Position numbers and translations under genes: made by a program. Of a stretch of DNA of 64,000 nucleotides, positions 35,440 through 47,180 are shown one piece after another. The notes beneath the pieces were generated by a model. It saw only the letters and a program-made list of their open reading frames with translations. It was not told the DNA's origin and ran no database searches. The first letter of the stretch is position 1. Every line of letters starts with the position of its first letter. Origin of the DNA: Ananas comosus (Eukaryota; Streptophyta; Magnoliopsida; Poales; Bromeliaceae); the NCBI RefSeq assembly GCF_001540865.1, contig NC_033635.1:2620787-2684786 (forward strand), read 5' to 3'.

Positions 35440-36919
35440 TACCCAAGTTCTATTGCTGGCCAGTTATAATTTTTTTAGCATACAAAATCCTTAATTGCAC
35501 AAACTTCAAATATTTTCTAGTAGAGCTGATGATGGCTGGTTTTCAGTGGCTTTCTGTAAGTATTAGAGGGTGTTATTAGTGTCCTACGAGGCTCGACAAA
35601 ATGCAGGTCATTCAGATTCTTGCTCAAGCCTCCGGGTTGTATAAAGTCGCAATCCTCTTGTAAATCTCCTCTCTTTTTTACTTGTATTCTTGTTCTCTTT
35701 TAGTTGGAAATATAGTAGCTGCAACCGGAGCCGGAAGTATGTCTACTTTGGCCTACTACAGCACTGATAACTACTGACTGCATCCTTGTCCTTAAATAAA
35801 CAAGAGGGTTCTTATTGGGCTTCTATGCATAATATTTACTTGGATTTATGCCTTAACCACGACGTGAAATAGGTCATGTTGAATTAGTGATTTGCCTTCC
35901 TGTGTTGTTCTTATTTCGATGGCAGGGTTGAGTTGTTCTCTGTCTTTATTATTTAAGAGGTGTGTTCAGTTAAAGAAATTGTCTCTGCTGCAGAAAAATT
36001 GTATTGTCATTCTTGAAATATTGGACATTTTGCGGTGGACAGACGGATCAGAGATACGAGTGGCATTTTGTTACTTCTGCCATTCGAATATACTTGTTGG
36101 CATCGAGGATTTTGTAGCTTCAAATCCAATTCGATTAACTGTAATACCTTTAAAATAGAAAAGAAAAAGAAAAAATCCGACTGCTAAAATGTCGATCGCC
36201 ACTTTCTCTTGATGGTTTGGTCTTGTTATGTAGCTTGATATTTGCATTTCTGGGAGCTACATTCTCACTTTTGTGCAATGACCATAAGCAACGTACCGCC
36301 TTGCTGCGCAAAGCGCCTGTTTCCTTGTGCTCTTTTCAATGTTTTCCAGTATCCAATTTGACATTTTTCCTATCGTGATAGACGTCTTCGGTTGTCGAAT
36401 TAATATTCATGCCTAACGGCTTAAACCTTGAACATTGTTCAAAAACTGAAAGTCGTCATCTCGTTTTTTAAGTATCATGTCCTGTAAATTGAATTTCTGC
36501 GTATTTGTGACTAGCAGCAAGTGTTCATCAAAATGTTCTGGTGCTTTTAGCTCACAAACATTGTAAGAGAATGTAACCGAAGCTGAACCAATGCTGGCCC
36601 ACGTGGAAAGTATATTACTTGTCGCACATAACCAACCTAGCGATGGTGCATCTCTCTTCATAATCTATTAACTTATTTTTCCATTGAAGTCAATAACATG
36701 GAAACCGTAGTGTTGTTACTAGCAGCCGAACCTAGCTTGCAAAACAAAAGCACTACATATTTGCCGTAGATTCACGCAGGTAAAAGCAGCAATGTAAATT
36801 CAAACTAATGTGAGTGCCGGTACAGTTTTGAAGAAGATTAGCCATTCTGACAACGGTATATTTACAAAAGTTATTGCCAGAGAATTTTGAGTATAAGAAG
36901 GTGAATGAGGTTTTTTACT
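35440..36919. other. capping enzyme 3' UTR and convergent intergenic DNA
   Basis: Sits between two converging genes and must hold both 3' UTRs. The open frames at 35892-36158 (+) and 36413-36661 (-) show no domain or exon logic and are not called. Confidence 0.5.
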
Positions 36920-38498
36920 TCAAATGGAAGCGCCAGATCTCAACACCCTCTCGAGCTTTTCGGCCTTCACGTAATCCTTCTCTGTAAGTGGTCCGGCAGG
37001 AAAAGCAGTGATCTCGACAACCAGGTGAGGGGTCGGGAGCTCATCAAACAGCGCCCTCACGTTGTGGCAACATACGCTCTCTCCGTGAGCACTCTCCCTC
37101 CTTATTTGACAGCCCTAAACAGCCCACGAGAGCTTCCCATTAACGATGTTTAAAAACTGCAAATAATGTGCGCTACAGAAGTAGCTGTAATACTTCACCA
37201 CAACAATCGGGTGTAAAGTAAAATATAGCCTGGTCGGCCTGGTTGGGGTCCAGAAGGCGCTGTTTCTAGTAAAGCCCAAACAGCTTTCCTCAACAGCTCT
37301 GCACTTGATATAGAGGTAGAAACTTCAAATTGAAGCTTTTTTGGGGTCTGCAAACCTTTACTTTCTTCTTCGCTCTAGACTCTTTGTTTGTCAAATACTT
37401 GACTTAACGCTATTCGAGTAGGGACTTTTCAGATGCCATGTTAGAAAGACACGGAATGTTCACATATAGCTTGTTTTTGAGCAGTTACTGACAAAGGGAA
37501 AAACAAATTTAAAGGAACAACGCAAAGCAGCATATCGTAGAAAGATTTGTATAAAAACAGTACTCCATGGAGGAGATTTACCTTGTGTGAAGTAGCATCT
37601 ACAAAGTGGTCATCGTCAGAGAGTAAGGATGCAATGGCCTTAAGAAGCCGGCGGCCTTCGGCCTTGGAAGGTACTCTGTAATTCCTCTTAAGTGTGCCTT
37701 TCGTCGTCGGATGCCATTTACTAACTAGCTTCCTCCTATCACTCGCCTCTTTATCATCTGTCATCGAGCAAAAGCAATTGATCCATCTTAGATGGTCTTA
37801 AGAATCCAATTCCTAGCCACAAGAGAAACGCAGAATGGATTTGCATTCCCGATCAAAATCTTTGATCAACCAGATACTTCATATATCCCATCTGCGTAGT
37901 GCTTAATTTATATAAAATCCTATTGCTAGATAAAAGACTCTAGGTACGCATAATCTGGAATTGTAGCAAGTTTCTTGAAGATAAACTCAGGTAGTACACA
38001 GTACTAAACATTCTAGTCCATCTAATGAAACATTTTTTAAAAAAAAAAAATTTCCAAGTTCATTTGAGGAAACAAAAAAAAAAAAAACCTACGGGTTAGC
38101 CATGTATGATCCATTAAGCAAATAAACCTCTATTAGTGAGATTATAATGCCTAATCTCCTACAGGATAAAAGTAGCACATATCCAAGAAGCACAACAAGT
38201 GCAAAAATGTTGGCTTGTTCATGTTGCATCTTTTCAACCATTTTACTGAAAAAGGGAAAAAAAAACAAACAATTGCACTCAACATACCATGTTCCACTAA
38301 TCTTAACACACTAATCTCAGCTAAATCATGCGACTAACAAGCCAAATTCATTAAGCCAACCAACCACATAAACAATAAAAGAAAAAAGAAAAAGGGTAAA
38401 AAATCCCACAAACCTGATCTTCCTTGGAGGCCCTGAATCCATCTTGAAAACCCCAAATCACCACCACCATCACCCTCCCCAATCTCTGACACACACAC

Positions 38499-38532
<34 letters not shown>

Positions 38533-38849
38533 AAACAAAAATACAAAACAAAAATACAAAACGGTTAACTTAAGATGAACATGCACAAAGAAAGTGCGCA
38601 CATGTACTAAAACCTCCTCAACTATTTGGGCCGGTTAGAAAAAGCCTCTCAACTTTACTTTTCTCGATCAACACCGCCTCCACTTTTTTACTTCAACTGA
38701 ATCCAACAGTGATTCATTCAATTAGTCAGATTCACTGGTTCTAAAATCACATTTTATTTTAATCAAGAGAAAGAAAATAAAAAAATAAAGTCGAGGGTCA
38801 CATTTCAAAACAATCTACAATTAAGAGAGGCTACATACATTTTTACCAC

Positions 38850-38893
<44 letters not shown>

Positions 38894-39126
38894 GAGGAGG
38901 AGGAGGAGGAATCAAGACCTGGAGAGGAGAGGAAGGGATTGGAGTGAGACCCAGCGAGGCCGATCTTGATGAGGGCATAGTAGACGCAGAGCCTCCCAGC
39001 CCAGAGAACAGGGCTCTCGAGCAAGGAAGAGGCGATCGCACCAGTTCTCGCGTGATTGGGTGGTTGCCTCTGCGCTAGGGTTTTGAGAGGAGGAGGAGGA
39101 GGAGCTCCCACTCCCACTCCCACCAT
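36920..39126 (-). CDS. conserved plant protein of unknown function (216 aa, four exons)
   Basis: Minus-strand exons are 38919-39126, 38414-38485, 37582-37757 and 36920-37114. Donors and acceptors are GT/AG and phases 1, 1, 0 join. The order is: a low-complexity Pro/Gly N-terminus; SLLESPVLWAGRLCVYYALI and KIGLAGS, a possible membrane or amphipathic segment (residues about 35-60); an acidic Gly-rich linker to DLGFSRWIQGL; the basic RKLVSKWHPTTKGTLKRNYR; KAEGRRLLKAIASLLSDDDH; and a C-terminal domain with GCQIRRESAHGESVCCHNVR and LPTPHLVVEITAFPAGPLTE. The pieces match a small plant family in my memory whose function I do not know. An in-frame ATG at 39231 would add 35 residues of His/Pro-rich low complexity; I prefer 39126. 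No break is visible. Confidence 0.8.
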
Positions 39127-39239
39127 GGAGGGGAGGAAGAGGGTTTTGATGGGGGATGGGGCATGGCGACGGTGGTGGTGGTGGTGGTGGTGGGGAGAGG
39201 TGGTGGTGGGTTGAAGGAGATACAGAAGCATGTGTGCGC

Positions 39240-39304
39240 TTTTTGGGTCTCCAAAAGCCAACGAAGAGAGAAAAAGCGAAGCGGGGAGAAAGACGGGATT
39301 TCCT

Positions 39305-39340
<36 letters not shown>

Positions 39341-40223
39341 GGTTAAAATGTGGGAGAAAAGAATATCTCTCACTCAAATGGAACCCTTTTGCATAATCCT
39401 GCTATTCATGAAGTTGTGGATGATTTTGTATATCCAAATACAACACACAAGTTTTGTCATCTAATGTGCACAAGTTCTATGGATACTATGCAACAGACGG
39501 TGAGGGCCCGCAGTATGGAGTTACTAAATATCCTTTTGGTGGAACATCGACGACAATGTTGCTTGGTCGTGGTCTACCACATCATCCGTAGACCAGTATA
39601 TGTTAAAAATGCAACACACGATAAAACTAAAAAAGAGGCTCTTGGGCTTTGTACATTCTAAATTAAATTAGCTGATTACTAATCCAACTAACACCCAAAC
39701 TGCTATTTCTGAGATCCATCCAGTATGAGCATGCCCTATCAATCAATAATCCCACTGTGTCAACATAATAATTTATAGATGTTATTATGTTAAATAGCTG
39801 TGTTGTGTAAATTCAAGAGTTCTCATCTAGATTTCTCCCCCCCCCCCCCGCTTTTTTTTATAATATATTTCCCCTTTGTTTCATTGATCATCTATTCTCC
39901 TCATGAGATAAAATCTTGGGTTTGCAAGGATTTGTAGTTTGATTGAAACAAATTCTCAGGACATATTATCAAGGGAAAGAAAAAACACACACACACACAC
40001 ACAATAGAGATTAATTCACATCACGCACCAAGTCATGAAGCACCAGAGATGATTCTCTTCTTTTCATTCCCTACATGATGAAAAGAGTGATAGAGAGGTC
40101 CAGAGAGCAAGTGATCAGTAGTATCATTTATCGCATTATCCAAAAAAAACAAGGGGGGGACAAAACACCAGAAGAAATTATAACGTCAATTCCAAAAATC
40201 ACAAGAAATGCTGCAAGTACCAC
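39240..40223. other. intergenic DNA between two minus-strand genes
   Basis: Contains the upstream region of the 216-aa gene with a 30-bp T run at about 39308-39337, a C run near 39840, a (CA)n microsatellite at about 39986-40002, and the 3' UTR of the RMC1 gene. No additional gene is supported. Confidence 0.5.
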
Positions 40224-43200
40224 TCAGCTAATCTCAGTCAGGACACGATGATACCTATCATACTCTGATGTGGTCTTAAAGCTCGGTGTGAAATCTGAGA
40301 AAAACCTCAGCACCGCCGCAAGATGCTGCGAGTTATTGGCGGCAAAAGCTGCTTCGAGGAATAAGGCTGGTCGCACCGTGATGACCTAGCAGGCATCTCG
40401 TGTTAGCAACACAATATTTTTTTTGTACAGACTGAACATTCAAGTTTACATCACAAATGATTCATCTCGACAAAATTAATTCTGCAGCACGATAGAGAGT
40501 TACAACTGATACAAATGTATGGAAATTACTATTGATTTTACCGTTCGTTTCACAAATTTTTATTTGCAGGCCTTTGAAAAATGGTGAAAGGATGAAGAAG
40601 TAATGAGTTTATACCTTGTATTTTCTTGCATAACGTAAAGCCTCGAGATAGTATCCATCTTGCAATAGTGCGATGACAAAATCATGATGCAACGACATTT
40701 GCCTAAGCATATCCCTCCCCAGCTTCCGAGCCAGTAAATTTTGTTGACCTGATTCTAAAAGTTGAAATGCAACTTCTTTTGATGGCTCTAATATCTGCAT
40801 AAGATTGTGTGTAATTAACTATTTATTCTTACGAAAAATACCTAAAGTTGTCGGATCCAGATGTAAGTTTCATACCAGTATAACAAATGGTAGGTAATAG
40901 ACTAACTACGACAAAGGCTTACATAACTGCATCACATTTCGTAAAGGTGTAAAAATGAAAAGATAAAACCAACTTGAAAGTTTAGCACAAAATAATCAGA
41001 AAAGAAATATAACAGGGCCTAAGTATAAAAGCTTACTTGGAGGCAATAAATATACATCGAAGTTGGAAGTATACTACCTTATTTGATACAAATAATGCAA
41101 CTTCAGCAAAACGGTTCGCACGGGCTAGCAGTTGAATCATCATCACATAAAGGTTAGCATGAACTGCGAGTTTTTCCTTTGAAACACTGCGAGTTGGAGC
41201 AGTTTAGAATACTTTAATTAGTACGAGAACATGTTGAACAATAATTAGTTGCTCGATGAGTCATGATTGCTAGCATTACAATATTTCTTGAGTAATTCAA
41301 AATTCGCAAAAAACAAACTGAACGCACCTCTGTAAAAACTCTATGATGATAGCAACCAAGTAAGAAGGGTCTCCTCCCATTTCATCCTCGACATGTGCAA
41401 AGACGAAGTGGTACATTTCATTGGGTGAAATTGAAACGCGAGTGGATTGAGATCCCTGCTGGTGGGAAGCCAATGGCCGGCTACTCCCAGGTCCTTCAGA
41501 CTGCGATGGTTGTTCGAACTCAGCAATATCTGAAGCATGCAAGGACTTCCCACGAAACTGTTCTGAATTGATTCCCCCAATTTCCCGTCTTGTATCATTG
41601 TCAGAATCTGAGCCCAACAAATTTCTCCTTGTAGTAGATTCTACAGAATTTTCAACTGGTTCATGCTCCGTGCCCTTTGTTGGTTCCTTCGCTACTTCGG
41701 TCAGGGACTCTTGTCTCATGCCTGAATTATGGGTTTGTTCTGATGTTTTCCTTTCTCCTCCTTGGAGTGCGTTTTTAGTTTTCATCTCGTGAGAATGAGA
41801 AGCAACAAGGACATCTATCGCCCTTGCAGCTGTAGTAATAGCCCTCCTTTCCAGAATTACAGTACGCATTATTGTGAGGCATAATGATTTAATCTGAATA
41901 TGATTCAGAGTGTCATTATGTTAGTGTCGAATAATACAGGTCTAATTCAAAACAGGAGCTTACACGTCCCGCAAAATCATCTATTTACATCTATACACTG
42001 TACGGATTTTCATATTTACCCTTCGGAAAATGCATTTTCCTAAAAAATACTCTTTAGTTGGAGAGTCATCCAATTCATGAGGAAGTTGATATTGTATTAG
42101 TACAAATTTTCTATTCAGTAAAAGGAAATCTCTATGTAAGAAAGTAATTTTTTGCAAGGGATTTAAAGTTATATGCAACAGATAATATTGCAATTGTGTA
42201 AATATCTCTATGAAGAAAGCAGGTAACCTGCAACATGGACATAGATGTACGGGATGATTTTTACCATGCTCGGATCAGATCTTCGACGCTGCAAGAACTC
42301 CAGAATTGAAGGAACGTCTGAGCTACTGGTCGCAATAGCCTGATATTCAAAACCATACACACTACAAATTGATCTTTGTTATACCCAGAGAGAAGAGAGT
42401 TAACCTTTGATGAGCAAGACACTCACCTCTAGGTCCAAACAGATCCTCCATAAGAGGCCATTATCAACATCGCAAATAAGATCAGGAACAAGAAAATTCC
42501 AAGAATCGCCATAAAGCATTCCTCCATATGAAGTAGAAAGACTATCCTCAACTTGACCTGTTTGCCTACTATTACCAGATGTTCCCCTCAGCAGAAGCGG
42601 AAGTGGTGCAGATATTGGTGTTAGGGAATCTAGAAAAATGTCATAGAGTATGACAACCTTTGCATCCACTTGATGTACCAAAAGTACATTATCTACAACA
42701 CTCACTGCAATTCTGCTTGAATAAATTGGCAGAGTACCCTACGTGTGATTATACATGTAAAAAGGAATTAGGTAGAAGATGCAGCAAAAATATGGCAATA
42801 TGATGGAATCCAGTAAAATTTGAGAGGCTGTATTGTATCATAGAATGGAATCTTTGAACAGGTCATACCTGTTGTACAACAGCATCACGGTAGAATCTGT
42901 ACAAGTAGAGAACCATGCCAACTCTATCAAGTTGAAGACAGTATATCCTACCATAGCTGTGAGAATTTGACAAAACATTTATTCAAATGCTATACTTCCA
43001 AGAAGGAAAAAAAAAGAAAAAAAGAGGGCAATGAAATTTTAGGGATGACTTACATGGTAACAATGTGAACATCATCTGAAGCAAGAACAGGCTTCTGGTT
43101 GGCCTCAGATTTAGTCATAGTCATCTCAAACTTAGGCAGACGAACAATACCTCCAGATGAGAACTGAAGAAAAGTGAAAATTTAGTGCCGAAGAAATTTT

Positions 43201-45707
43201 GTTACTCAGCAAGTGACAACCATAGTAATTGTTCTTCAATTTGATATATTTTCATAAGATTTAGCCATCATTATCGTTATTACATATTAAACTGTACTCT
43301 CACCAAAGAAGGGTCGCCCCTCAGAAGCAGGGCCAAAGAGGCCTGAAGAATCACGTACAATATCTAATCTGACGAAAGATACATTTCTTGACTTGTATTA
43401 CCTTTCTTTGATTTTTATGTCTCTATAATGTTAGAAAACCTAGAGCCTTTCATTTATTTTATTTTTCAGGTCAAACTCTTTAAATATTACAAACTCCATA
43501 AGCGCAGAGTCAATCAAAGGGACTGAAGCTAAAGCATTACTTCATGGCATCAAAAAGGAACCATTGGTTAAAGAATGCACGTCTATTTGAAAATACCTTT
43601 ATTGCAACAAAACATGAGCAGGAGTCTTGAGTCTCACGGAATGATGAAACCAAAAGTGAATCTTAGACAATATGTGTGCAACTGATTATTCAAATCATAT
43701 CACCTCTTACCTGATATGCGGAGAATATAGAGCACTGCATTCCAGAAGCAAGAAGAACCATCCGACTCTCATGTGTGTAAACATACCAGCTTACACTAAA
43801 TTTTTTAGCCTCCACCAACTGAAGAGTGTTCAATTCAAGCTCAATGACAAGCAGGTCTATGCCACTGTGTAAAAGCTTCATTCCAGGAAAATGAGAAACT
43901 ATTTTGCCACATAATAGAGGCAACATTTAAAAAACTAAACTCTGAATGAAACATTCAGGTTCTACAGATGAATCAGCACTAAAATTTCCTCCCTTTTTCT
44001 ATTTTCGTTATGTGCTTAACATTAACATTCTAATATAACTATGAATATTTCATAAACTCATAAAGCTGTAAGTCATGACAGTTACACAAACTAATCTGCT
44101 GTCAGGAAGTTGCTATTTTATCTCATCAAATGAAATGTTAGTTATAAACAAACATAAGAGCAGTAGAACTAAGGACATTTATTTAATTCAAACTTTGAGT
44201 TTAAGAGAGTTTTTAGAACATCTACGATAAAATTGAAGGCCAATAAAAGTTCAAATACTCCGACTCAAACACATTTAGTCATCTTATTAAATTCTTGTAC
44301 AGCATCATACATCTTTTACATGTCAGTATCATAGTTTGAAAAGGCGCGCCTGAGGCGTAGGCCTCGGCGCCTAGGCGTGAGGCGCGGGCCTCAGCAGCTC
44401 AGCAATAGTGAGGCACAGAGCTATTGTTGAGGAGCGAGGCGTGCCTGAGGCGCGCACCTTGCAATATTCAAGTTTACAAGGATTTTTTTTATTGAAGTTT
44501 TCAAGTCGTCGGGTTTTGAATTTGTATCTTATACTTTAATCCAATAAGATACTTAAAAAATCTTAAAAGAAATCGAAAAAAAATTCAAGTTTTCGGATTG
44601 TCGGGTTTTGAATTTGCATCTTATACTTTAAACCCGATAAGATACTTAAAAAATTTTGAAAGAAACCCAAAAAACCCCTAAAAAAATCAGCCACTCGCCC
44701 CCTTCTCTCCGTCTCTTGTTCTCCCACATCCTCTCCTTGTTGAGCATCTAGAAGCAGTTGCGCTAGCAGTAGAAAGCAGCGGCAGCAAACCAGCGTGGCG
44801 TCAGCAAGAACATCAGCAAAAACAAGCAATCAGCAGCAGTAGCGAAAACAGCAGTAGTGTCAGCAAGAACATCAAATTAAACTATAAGCATGTGTTTTTT
44901 TTGACTTTTTGATGGTTATTTTGGAATTTTTTAATGTAGAACATCAATTAAACTAGCTTTAGTAAATGCGTGCCTCGCAATCTTGCGGTTCGCGCCTCGC
45001 AGTGCGCCTTGCGCCTAGGCTCCAGGAGAGTCTTGCGCCTCTCCGCGCCTCGCGCCTTTTCAAATACTGATCAGTACAAAGTACAAAGTACATAACATAG
45101 ACCACAATCAACAATGTTGTGCCCACCAAGCCTAAGCTGCCATACCACACAGGCGTTCTAAAATCAGGAAAGCAAACTACATACCTTGTTTTTATTAATA
45201 TGATATCACAGGAAGGGCAGTCTGTCCAGAAAAATCCAAGTATGCTTTCGGAATCAGGCCTGCATCTTCTAAAAAAGGCCTGCCCAGTTTCTCTATTTCT
45301 GAATTCGACCTCATGGTTAGATCGCTGAATCCCTATGATCTTCTGATCCAAAGAGTATCTTATAGATACAACAGGCCCTTCACCAATCGGATCAGAATTG
45401 GGAGGGTCGAGTTGCGTAGATTGACCTATTTTCCATGACAAAACCTGCAAAATAAGACTCATTCAAAACAATTTACTTTTCAAATATTATCTTCATACAA
45501 ATTAAAGAAACCAGCTGCATCCTGTAACGCAAATGATACCTGATCAGAAGTTGGTGCAAGAATTAACTTATTCCCATCATCATAGAATAGCCCCTGAATT
45601 TCAGGTATGTTGCATCGAAGGAGAGGATGCTGAATATAGACATGAGAGAGGGCACCTGAACCACTCAAGCTCACTCGGCCTTGACCGGAGGATACTTTTC
45701 CAAACAT
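40224..45707 (-). CDS. RMC1: RMC1 / Mic1-domain protein, regulator of the MON1-CCZ1 complex
   Basis: Eleven minus-strand exons: 45540-45707, 45185-45444, 43711-43864, 43054-43163, 42869-42956, 42427-42738, 42265-42339, 41328-41893, 41078-41186, 40615-40794 and 40224-40385. All are GT-AG with matching phases, giving 727 aa. The N-terminal half (SHVYIQHPLL, GLFYDDGNKLILAPTSDQ, SWYVYTHESR, GRIYCLQLDRVGMVLYLYRF) is propeller-like. Residues about 390-545 are a charged, Ser-rich insertion. The C-terminal part (YHFVFAHVEDE, ALLQDGYYLEALRYARKYKV, PALFLEAAFAANN) is the Mic1 domain. In animals RMC1 joins MON1-CCZ1, the Rab7 exchange factor on late endosomes; the plant role is inferred. The start is bounded by an in-frame TAA 15 nt upstream, and the stop of the CHCH gene is only 128 bp upstream. 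One intron carries a 742-bp transposable element. Confidence 0.92.
44323..45076. mobile_element. non-autonomous inverted-repeat DNA element in an RMC1 intron
   Basis: The element (44329-45070) begins TCATAGTTTGAAAAGGCGCG and ends CGCGCCTTTTCAAATACTGA, about 20-bp imperfect inverted ends. The 6-bp direct repeat TCAGTA flanks it (44323-44328 and 45071-45076). The ends are rich in GGCGC/GCGCC and the middle is AT-rich; no transposase is present. It lies in the 1.3-kb intron between RMC1 exons 2 and 3. Confidence 0.7.
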
Positions 45708-45835
45708 GTCTTCTTGGCATTAAAAATCAGGTACAGATTTTGGCTTGATATAGTACACAAACTATAAATCTGACAGACGAAGAATTTTTAATCTCTAAAA
45801 CACGACCATGGAAATCCACAATGTCAATGAATCTC

Positions 45836-46678
45836 CTAGTTCAGCCTCAAGTCTTGTTTCTGATCTTTAAAAGAAACACAAATTCGTTATTATAATGTAA
45901 CAGATAAAGAATATAGCAGAAATAAACACTAATTCTAAGAATTCTTGTTTATAAGAAATTGAAAGTTTACCGAATTCTGCATGCACGCTTTTAGTGCCAA
46001 AAACTCCTTTGAACACATGTGATGTTCGATCTCTGGAACCTTCAGCGTGATGCATCTTCCATATTCTTTTGCCTTCAACACAGAGCATCGAGAAATCAAA
46101 AAACAAAGGCATTAAATCCTGACACTCAATTTGCACTATTTTCATTTTCTGTAAAAGAACGTGCACGTAAAATCCATTAAATCCTGACGTTTGAGTCGAC
46201 AAAATCGAACAGAAAGAGCGAAGCATGTCCTTAGGGTTCTTCATCTGCAAAGCAAGTTTACGACATCCTCGGTCCAAATTGCATCAGATCTTCTTGGTTT
46301 CAGAAGACTATTAAACTATTCAGTTTTCATATGCAATTTTGATTTGACCATTTTTAAAGAGGATAGACGTCAAAGACTTTTCTAATCAAATCGTAATCAG
46401 CATCTTGTGCTTGACCAAAAAAGAACCATAACATCTAAAATCAGGAGTACCTACAATTTTGCCCTTCTATCAGAAATTCTAGTTTCAGAAAGAACATGAG
46501 ATCAGGAACGATCAACTCAAATCTAATCAATATACACAGAACTCAGATTAAAATTAACTACCAACTATTGTTGAATAATATTATGCACGGAATGTCAATT
46601 GAAACCCCGATTACTAACCTGAGAAGCACAATTCGCAAGTATACGCGCTAAAGCAGAAGCACTCTTTCGCTCTTTCAT
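45836..46678 (-). CDS. twin-CX9C (CHCH) mitochondrial protein, NDUFAF8-like
   Basis: Three short minus-strand exons: 46619-46678 (20 codons, donor CAG/GTTAGT), 45971-46072 (34 codons, acceptor GTTGAAG, donor TTCG/GTAAAC) and 45836-45859 (ending NLRLN-type tail and TAG), 61 aa. Residues read ALARILANCASQ then AKEYGRCITLKVPEIEHHMC and SKEFLALKACMQNS. CASQAKEYGRC and CSKEFLALKAC are two exact CX9C motifs, which form the disulfide-linked helical hairpin of CHCH proteins imported to the mitochondrial intermembrane space by the Mia40 relay. The sequence resembles the complex I assembly factor NDUFAF8 family, from memory. An in-frame ATG at 46798 would add a 40-residue hydrophobic extension, less likely. 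The third exon is the least certain. Confidence 0.8.
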
Positions 46679-46869
46679 CAACAAAATCGCTGGTAAGATG
46701 ACGAAAACAACGATTTTGATATCGAATTCGTATAACAAAAACATCACAAGAAAAACCCTAAATGCACGGCTAGGGTTTTCTATGACCCAAAAACCCAATT
46801 ACTCTGCGCAGATTTTTTGATCGAACGCGAGAAAATAAAGAATTAAAAAAGACGAAAGTATCAAAAATT

Positions 46870-47180
46870 ACCGAAATAAATCGTTGGATAATATAACTCG
46901 GAGGGATCGAGAGATCAAGAACACAATTGGAGGTTAAATTTCGGGAAATTTTTGGATCCGATCCCTCGCGCAACGTCGAAGATGCGAGGAAGAGCGACGT
47001 TGGATTGTGGTGTCGAGTGTCGACTAGAGCTAACCTACCGGTCCACGATCGCGTTGGACTCATAAGGACCGGTTCAGGAAACGGACTGGGTCTATACCTA
47101 ATGGGCTATCTCTAGCTTAATTTGGGCCGAATGGGCCGAGAGAGATTCAGGCCCGTAAAAGCCCATTAGCAGCCTCTGGT
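46870..47180 (-). promoter_or_regulatory. promoter and leader for the CHCH (and possibly RMC1) gene
   Basis: Four TGGGCC/GGCCCA/AGCCCA-type site II motifs lie at about 47120-47170, next to a GC-richer stretch typical of a plant transcription start near 46.9-47.1 kb. Further GGCCCA/GCCCAA motifs continue to about 47350. No other minus-strand promoter is visible before RMC1. Confidence 0.5.

Noticed and set aside
38805..39373. Overlapping minus-strand frames rich in Ser, Leu, His and Lys
   Set aside because: They translate the GA, GGA, GGT and T-run repeats. Only the frame carrying SLLESPVLWAG belongs to the 216-aa gene, and only up to its donor at 38919.
44563..44829. 88-residue frame inside the RMC1 intron
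   Set aside because: It lies within the non-autonomous element and shows no transposase motif.
45867..46277. 136-residue minus-strand open frame
   Set aside because: It overlaps the CHCH gene in another frame. The spliced CHCH model gives two exact CX9C motifs, while this frame runs through introns and has no family features.
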